Positions 56,623-64,000 of a stretch of DNA of 64,000 nt are shown here, in pieces. Each line of letters starts with the position of its first letter. Within the stretch, counting starts at the first letter, position 1. Position numbers and translations under genes: made by a program. The notes under the pieces are model-generated. The model did not search any database. It had not been told where the DNA came from and saw nothing but the letters and a program-made list of their open reading frames with translations. Location: the NCBI RefSeq assembly GCF_026151205.1, contig NC_087078.1, positions 2,357,675 through 2,421,674 on the forward strand, read 5' to 3'. The DNA is from Bolinopsis microptera. Lineage: Eukaryota; Ctenophora; Tentaculata; Lobata; Bolinopsidae.

Positions 56623-59600
56623 TCATGTTGCTGAATTATCTGTCCTGTTTTGGGACGTGTTTCCCTTGTTGGTGCCGTCGTTGGGCGAAGCCATGACGAC
56701 GTCACGGGAGTCCGTGATGGAGTCACGTGACGTCATGGTAATGTCACGTGTGGTCCTGATGTCGTGTGGGTCACGTGACAAGAGGAGCTCGAGAGATTGG
56801 GCGGAGGAAGCGGGCGGAGCCAGGGAGTCGGGGGTGAGGTGCTTGAGCTGGGCCTGGAGCTGCTGGTGCAGTTGTTGTTGTTGGGAATGGAGCTGGTACT
56901 GCTGCTGAAGGAGGGTGGGCGTGGCGAGGAGGGCTACTGCGTTCTGCTGCCGCTTGTGTGTCTTCATATGTGCGCTCCGTGACTTTACCTTTTGGAATTC
57001 CCTGAGAGACAAAAATAGGTTAATATCAGGTTCCTATAACAACGATATTAGTCAAGTCAATGATTGTTAGGATCATAATTTAATCAAATCATCACAGCAA
57101 AATAGCTCCGAAGTTACTGGGACGCAAATACCAAACTAAAGAATACAACAATTTCAAGAAAACAACAAATAAAAGTGGGTACTCACTTTCCGCAGACTTT
57201 ACACTTGTAGCTTCCCAAAGGTTGAGGGTTGGGGGGCTTGTTGCTCCTGGGACGGGGCGACACCGTATACGGGTTCACCACCTTCTTCTGCCGGAACTTT
57301 ATCTCTTTGTTTCCCTTCGCGTCGTGGGTCGTGTAAGCTTCCGTTTCAAAGTAGACTATCTCTTTACGACTCTGCCGTCGGTTAGGTTTAGTTGGCGGGA
57401 CCTTTTGATCGTACTCGGTCGTTGTTGGGGGCTGTGAGGTTGAGACATTAAACTGAGTACCGACACAGAAACACAGATTGAAATCTTTACAGTGGAAAAT
57501 ATGTTTTTGTTTCAGAATTACTTTTTGTGAGTTGACGTGGAAGTAACAGAGTAGACGTGGAAAACTTGAGGTAAGTTTTAAACAATGACATTTCCGTGTC
57601 AATTCACCCAACAATTAACAAGTGAAAGTGAAAGAGAATGTAGACTGACCTGGGATAGACGGCAATTATTCTGTTGATTTCTCCACTGCTTGTATACATC
57701 AGGATACCGCACCTTCCAGAAGTAGTAATACTCAACAATATCGGCTATCTTTTTGTCTGGCATCCACTTGGCAATCTGGCGGGAGAAATCAATCAATATA
57801 AATAGATAAACATAAAATCATTGTGAATGGAGTGAAACCTAACGGTTAGGTGGCAAATCACAAACAATGCCATGACACCTTTGGTTCCATTCAATAAACA
57901 AGGAACAAAACCTACTTTTCTCATAGCAATTAGGTGACAAATACAAATATAGATGGGAAATTCCGGAGGATAACTAAAAGTGGCTGTAGGCTATAACTGT
58001 AGGCTAGAGGATTCCTTCTATACAGAGAGGTTTTATTTTTAAGATTTGGAATGAAAATTAAATCTTAGCTAAAACAAAAGTAATCCAATTAAAGTGACAT
58101 GTAAATCATGTATCTACATTCTACATAACACTTTTTATATAATGCCATGAAAATATTCGTGAAAACTGAGGAAGTAACTGATCACCAACATAATCATAGA
58201 ATTGCAATTTTATTTAAATCACTAACCAGGGCTAAATTCCTTCCGAATCGCTGGAAGAGAAGAAGGAACCTTTCCTGGTCATCAAGCGTCCATCTATATC
58301 GTCCATTGTACCTGGAGGGACGAAAACTGTTAGCATACTGAGGTTCATAATCAATTGTCAGTAAGTTAGTAAACTGTGATTTATGAACACCTTTAACATT
58401 ACTTTTGCAGTAAAATGTGCTTTTAAGCTCATATAAACAAGCATCATGGCAAGCTGTGATTAAAAGACCGCACTAGAAACTGGGCTCACAGATACTGGGG
58501 CATATACATAATATATAACATATAGACTCGTTAGTAAGATTGGTTTATTAGACACCTATAAACATCAACACACGATTGTTGATAAATCTTTTTACAGCCA
58601 AAGTGTAAGTTTTACGCACCTGTAATTGTGAAGAGGGTGGGTCGCAGACAGTTTGGGTTGAACTGGACAGCGGGCCAACTTGCACGCTTCCTGTAAATCT
58701 CCTCCTGCAATAAAGTCACATTATAAAATCTGCCAGCGGCGACCATATTAGAGGAAAAGGAACTCAACAGGAGGTTCCCAGAAGCTTTAATAATAAGATA
58801 TAACTACACTGTAACCAGTACATCACCATAGTAATTACCATAGTAACTACTCCAAGCACCACACCATTACATTTGATTGGCCGAGGAAAGGTTTGGTCTC
58901 ACCCTCCCTGCTCCTTCATCAAACTAAACACTGGTTTGCACTATTATGTGCGGGGGCGGACATTCTCTCTGCAGATCTCTCTGCTCAGTTAGACTGAGAT
59001 TATAGATTCCAAGAAATGGAACTTGCTCGGTTTTGCGCAACACGCTGGGTGAAGCATACCACTATTTTGGATAATTGACTGTCATGGATGTTGGAGCATG
59101 GCTGAGAGCCTGTCTCGACCACTTTGATTGATTCACACGGGAATAGATTGTGAAGGGGATGAACGGTCAACAAATTTGACGGTTTTGACTTTGTTGACCG
59201 GTTTAGGTATATTTCAGGGACAAAATAAAAGCTGATTAATGCTAATTTCAATACTTTTTTTGCACCTTGCAGGATTCTGCAAACAAAAATGGGAATTCTG
59301 TCTTTGATACAGTCGGTAATTCTACAAATATTAATTTAATAAATAACTAACGATAGATTTGTCTATTGGAGGAGTCGTAAATAAAAATTAAATTATTTTT
59401 GTAAAAAACTTATTATTTTATTAATTGCTCAAATGAAAATAAAAAAGTATGTTCCTTACATGAGCTGACACAATTTAGGCCATAACTAACATTAGCACTT
59501 TGTGCTGAGCCCTCAATGGCCGTGCTGGTTTTATTTTTTACCTCCCCACCATAAGTAGTCTATATCAATTAATCAACCAATCAATAAAATCATAATTAAA

Positions 59601-60854
59601 TAACACAACTGCTGACATACCAGTAGCGTGGACGCAGTGATGAAGAAACTCAGAATCAGGGTAGACGGGTATTGTGTGCTTGAAGAATATTTCTCTTTTA
59701 TCATCTTCCTTCTCATCAGCAGGCGGGGTATAAACCGGTGTCATGGGTCCCTCTCCCTGTCTCCTGTCATCTGAGGAATATCGCGTTGAGTGATACTGAT
59801 TACATAATTGGGGATTAATAATTAATTGATTTCGAGGGAATTTACCAAATGTATTTTGTAACCAGAGCTGAAATTGAAGGCCGGTGAAATGTACGAGTCG
59901 GTAAAATATGAAACGAGTTGGTCACCCAAAGATAAGGTTCCTTAATTTTTTGACGTCATCAAAACCGTTTATTTCAGGGCTGATGATATATTTTAAATCA
60001 ATGAAACGTTCTAGAACGATACCGGAAGTTTGGCTCCACAAACTGACGTTAAATTTTTTCCCGATAAGGAAATATGTTATCAGTGGTGTGCCGATACTCT
60101 TTAGCGCTAATTATAAATATAAGGGTGAGAGGTGGCTTAAAAATGTATTTTATTGAATAAACCAAATATCATCCCCCCTTTAATAATGAGCCTATGAAAG
60201 GGTAACCCTACAATGAAACACCGTGACTCACCAGGTCCGGTAACCAAATCAGGGATTGTAGCTTGAAACTCATCTCCAATCCTGATCTTCTTGGGCTCCA
60301 TGGAGAAGAAAGAAGAGGGAGGAAGAGTAACAGACTTGGTGGGGGTCCAGAGGTAGCGTGGGGTTCCAGTGTAGGGTGGGGTCAGGGTGAAGTGGGGATC
60401 CGAGGGGAGATCTAGTGGGGCAGGTTTCGACTTGTTCTTGACCGGTTCTCCCTGAAAAATAGGCGGTTAATTTCATGTTCCTGTAGTTAAAGTTTAAACC
60501 GCCAGTATACGGTTATAATATATAAGTTTGATAAATGATGGATTGATGATGTGGTGGTTGGTGGGGTGGAAATAAAAAGGTGGCAGCATAAGGCACCTTC
60601 ATATCATCATCTGAAGAATGTTCCAAAACTAGACTAGAACAATTAGAATCCTCTTCCAGCACCTCCTCCTTTATCTCCTTCTTAATGTGTTCCTCCAAGT
60701 TAAGTGTAATCGTAGGACATATATGCTGGATGTCCAGGTTTCCTAGGTAGACATCCAGTTGGGATGTCCGAATCTCGTTCGAGGTCAAGTAAATATCCAT
60801 CTCGTTGGGATCCGGAACATCCATTATAGGCGATCGTATCATGGGCAAGTGCAT
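56623..60854 (-). CDS. MIDEAS: MIDEAS/TRERF1/ZNF541-type ELM2-SANT zinc-finger protein
   Basis: Eight minus-strand coding exons: 60854-60597, 60451-60232, 59770-59621, 58704-58620, 58311-58227, 57775-57650, 57431-57187, 57001-56623. Phases match throughout; 1548 nt give 515 aa plus TGA (56625-56623). The ATG at 60854 is directly preceded by an in-frame TGA. Order of parts: acidic N-terminus with an IKKEIKEEV stretch; Pro-rich linker; ELM2 from about residue 142 (IRIGDEFQATIPDL) to HPLHNYR; SANT about 240-295 (RWTLDDQERF ... IVEYYYFWK); basic linker; one C2H2 finger (CKVCGKEFQKVKSRSAHMKTH); a Gln-rich helix; a Ser/Thr/Asp tail. ELM2-SANT followed by this finger is typical of the MIDEAS/TRERF1/ZNF541 group, which scaffolds HDAC1/2 in the nuclear MiDAC-type complex. 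It is about half the length of human MIDEAS. The 57431 exon could instead start at 57452. Confidence 0.88.
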
Positions 60855-62978
60855 CAATCAACTTACTGCTACATTCGGGAAAATTCACAGGTTAGACTCG
60901 GAACATTATTTAATTTCACAGTAGAAGACCTACACAATCAGAGAAAGATTTACAGGGTCCCCCCGTGGAATTAGAGTGCTTTTAGCCTTTACAGTTTACA
61001 CCCTTTACAAAGTACCGAACAGGGCCGGAATAGCCGGGATTGACCAGATTCAAATTATGTTCGTTATATATTTGTACATCTGTGAGATGCGAGATTCGGA
61101 CGGGCGTTTATTAATCTAATATTCCTTAAATATCCTATTGTACTATAATCGGATTACTCTTTAAATCCATTCCTTGGTCCGCTTTCATGCTCGGAATATA
61201 TACTTCAACATTTATATCAGGTCCAGGTAAATTACTGTGTCTACAATCCCGGGGCGCCAAGTCAACACGGAACACTCGGAACTCGACCTACACCGAGATT
61301 TATGATAACTTTAATTTTGAAGTTGTATCCCAAAGAGGAGATATGGCTAGATTAGAGGGTCTGATTGAGAGAGGACGGGTCAAGTGGGGTGGTTTTTAGC
61401 TTGGGATTGGGTGAGATAACCACCGACTTTGGTTATCTCGGAGTAAAATATCATGCGATAAGGGATACATTGCGTGATTGCAAGTCAAGCGAGATCTATA
61501 GCTTGATTCACGGGGTACCACCAAGATTATCAATGAATCTGTGCCAGGTTAAATAAACGTAAAATTGTGTGGGACAGGGAAAAATTAGAAAAATGTCACT
61601 AGTCCAAAACGTGTTTTTAATGCTATCACGGCGTGTAACAGAAAAGATAGTCACTGCAGTTGGGAGGAATATATAGTGTTAACGTTGTTAACACTATATC
61701 CAAGGATCCAGGACGGATATTTGGATTTAAGATGGCGAAGAGAGAAGGAGATTATATTTAAATGTTATTTAAAATTGATTATACTATCGAATGTTACAGA
61801 TAGAGACTGGTTTAAAGTTATCCCAAAATTTTATTAAAGTGAACAAAATATAATTAAAACGACAAGTAAAATGGAATATTTCGCAATGTTTTCCAGTAAT
61901 TTAATAAACAACTCTAAAATAAAACAAGCAAAAGAGGATCCTACTACTGGGTAATTTAAGCGAATGAAATATAATTACATGCTTTGTGATAGATACCGGT
62001 GTAGTGCCTTATGTGGACACAAAATAAAGATGTCATTAAACGGAAATTATCGCATTTTAAATCCTGGCTACGCCTTAATTGACTTCTGGTCAAATATATA
62101 ATAACCCCATAGTTGATTTGAACCGCTAAATTAAAGCCTGGGAAACTTCATTCTTAAAACCATTTGACTACTCAAGTTTTTTACGGGGCATGCCGTTGAT
62201 TCATATATTAGAAAACTTATTCACTACTAAACTCGCAGCTACTTTACTCCTTAACTATTCTCTTCTTAACCTGTCACTTAACTTGTCGAGTGTAGTAACT
62301 AATAAGAAATAATGTGTAACTTGTTCACTTGATTAGTGGTCGTATAAATAGTGCCCTCTTATAAATAGACCAGGAAAAGCTTGACAGATTTAAAAAGAGA
62401 GAACTCTTGAAGAAACGCTTGAGAAAATAGGATTAAAGATTTAAAGCTGAATAGTTTGTCACTAAATTACATTTTAAGCATTATAAACACACGACTAGGT
62501 AATCTGTCAATAAATATAAAGTACACCGTAAACAAACAAAAGGCGACAAACTATTAGCTGAAGAAGAAATTAACTCGAAATAAAGGAAGAAAAAATAATA
62601 AAGAAAAGTCAGAAGAGTCAAGTCGAGAATGTACGGGAGGGCGAAAAAAAGAAATGACACTTATCGAGATTGAATATACGCGTGTCGCGGGGGCCAGCGG
62701 GATAAAGTCGTTAAATATGCCTCAAAACGTTGAATATTAGAATATGTTGGAGCTTTAGACTGGGTCCCTTTCTTCTGAAATATCTGAGAATAAGCGTATC
62801 TCTTATACAAACATTTCGTTAGTCAGTGACTAAGTAAAATGTGTGAGTAAATTAAGTGGGCACGCTGTACCGATATGATGGAGTAATGAAGGACACTGCA
62901 ACACACTAAAATTCCTAGTGTGTTATCTATGATCAGCGCATATTATCTGGATCTAATTTGTTTGTTACGTTGTGCTGC

Positions 62979-62980
<2 letters not shown>
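60855..62980. other. Upstream region of the MIDEAS-type gene, no gene recognised
   Basis: It should contain the promoter and 5' UTR of the minus-strand gene, but no TATA box or clear leader exon could be fixed. Open stretches at 61187-61399 and 61365-61556 show no family resemblance. A perfect hairpin (13-bp arms, 3-nt loop) is at 61671-61699. Confidence 0.45.
61671..61699. repeat. Perfect 13-bp inverted repeat with 3-nt loop
   Basis: ATATAGTGTTAAC, then GTT, then its exact reverse complement. It could extrude as a cruciform or mark an element end; no partner copy was seen. Confidence 0.85.

Positions 62981-63034
<54 letters not shown>
62981..63034 (+). repeat. (GA)n microsatellite
   Basis: About 25 GA dinucleotides with one AAAG interruption at the 3' end. 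The open frame through it is an artefact. Confidence 0.95.
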
Positions 63035-63035
<1 letters not shown>

Positions 63036-64000
63036 CAACGAGATGGAAACTTGAAACGTGCCCTGAAGAATGGAGGTCAACTAGGTGACAAAATCACGAT
63101 CGCAGTGAAGCCCAGCCAAAGAAGGCCGGGACTCCGGGAAATCTGGGACATATTTACCACGTACAGTTAGGGAGAACTAACTACAAAGTTAGGGAGAATA
63201 ATATAGAGCGAACGGCAATGACCCGAATCTTCACAAGAACATAATTCTAAAAATCCTCTATTTGCTTATTCCGCCGCTCGATCGCCGTTTCACAAGACTC
63301 ACTGTATACCAACTAGACAGGATCCGAACCTGCCGGATCTTGTCGGAAGGGAATAAGAGTGGGGGAGGTTGGCTGGGACCTTCTAAAAACTAGACACAAG
63401 GCGGCGTGATCCGGTAAGTGGTACACAAGAGCAGGAACTTAACCGACCAGCTTTTATAGCGTGGTTCCGGCCCGGAAATGAGACGGAACAAGAGTAAATA
63501 TTGTCCGGGAGTTGTCCGGGAGTTGGTGAAGATTGGAGGTGACTAAATGTAAGCCGGATCCTGGAGATCTGGTATCTGGCGTGATGGAGATGATTTTAAC
63601 CGAGCTGGGCCGGTGATCTGTGCCGTGCTTGTGGAGAATTAAAGAAAAGGGGGAGGAAGTTGGGTTTTTGCTGTTTCTGACGCGGTTGAGGGCTGTTATG
63701 ACGCCACCCTTCTATTCGGTGTCAGTGTTACTAAGTAGTGAGACATGTCGGTCTGAGAAAACAAGCAGGGGTTAAGTTCTCTGAATATGTTCTTAAGCGG
63801 GTGGTAGTGTGGTTGGAAAATGGTGGGAGCAGGTTGAGATGTGTCTTGGAAGGGGGCGTATTGTTACATTTTAACAGCTGATGAGCGCTCATGAGGGCTC
63901 AAAATCGAATTAAGGGCTGAAATCACGTTAGGAGAGATCCTTGAAATGTAATAAAAAGTGACTTTGTTTTGACAAGTACCTATAGCCACGTGGCGTGAAG
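63035..64000. other. Right edge of window, no gene recognised
   Basis: The sequence becomes more GC-rich than the introns. A plus-strand donor-like site (ATCCG|GTAAGTGG, about 63411) could end a non-coding leader exon of a gene to the right, but there is no supporting ORF. Confidence 0.3.

Noticed and set aside
60700..60888. 62-residue minus-strand ORF at the start of the MIDEAS-type gene
   Set aside because: Alternative frame of the first coding exon; the 60854 frame splices in phase to the ELM2 exon.

Overview
The window is nuclear DNA of an animal. Its genes are split into short exons by GT-AG introns (one is GC-AG), it carries interspersed LINE, SINE and MITE remnants, and short TTAGGG-type stretches occur. 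The encoded families (HIP1/HIP1R, a MiDAC ELM2-SANT zinc-finger protein, a class A GPCR) are metazoan. I cannot name the species; an AT-rich, tandem-repeat-rich invertebrate, perhaps early-branching, fits. No bacterial, viral or CRISPR content was seen.

Layout. (1) 1-3.7 kb, plus strand: the last three coding exons of a glutamine-rich protein I could not assign. (2) 3.7-8.7 kb: intergenic, with an RFX-type X-box and a 146-bp MITE. (3) 8.7-50.6 kb, minus strand: one HIP1/HIP1R (Sla2 family) gene reconstructed in 22 well-supported coding exons plus two candidate micro-exons. The order is ANTH, coiled coil, then C-terminal THATCH (I/LWEQ) actin-binding region; the reading frame is continuous from ATG (50586) to TAG (8716), about 955 aa. 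(4) A two-exon GPCR gene (19.5-20.8 kb, plus strand) sits inside a HIP1R intron on the opposite strand. (5) 56.6-60.9 kb, minus strand: an eight-exon MIDEAS/TRERF1/ZNF541-type gene (ELM2, SANT, one C2H2 finger; 515 aa). (6) 60.9-64 kb: no gene recognised.

The most striking content is tandem repeats in HIP1R introns. The largest runs 13.1 kb (30543-43653): roughly 300 copies of a 43/41-bp unit, almost every one carrying the palindrome GTCACGTGAC, which matches the TFEB/MITF CLEAR element and E-box. Other arrays abut splice sites. A 30-bp array at 45.2-46.15 kb is about 31 copies of a 3' splice-site module, and only the last copy leads into an open exon. An 18-bp array at 26.2 kb would add six in-frame residues per unit if an upstream AG were used. 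A GGTGA/CTCACC array lies next to the 11775 acceptor, and a 16-bp array next to the 13235 acceptor. CACGTG is also frequent outside the satellite, including inside coding exons of all three genes from HIP1R to MIDEAS.

How the genes relate: HIP1R links clathrin-coated pits, phosphoinositides and actin. The MIDEAS-type protein is a histone deacetylase complex subunit, and the GPCR is an orphan receptor. Nothing in the sequence links them functionally beyond physical nesting and the shared CACGTG motif.
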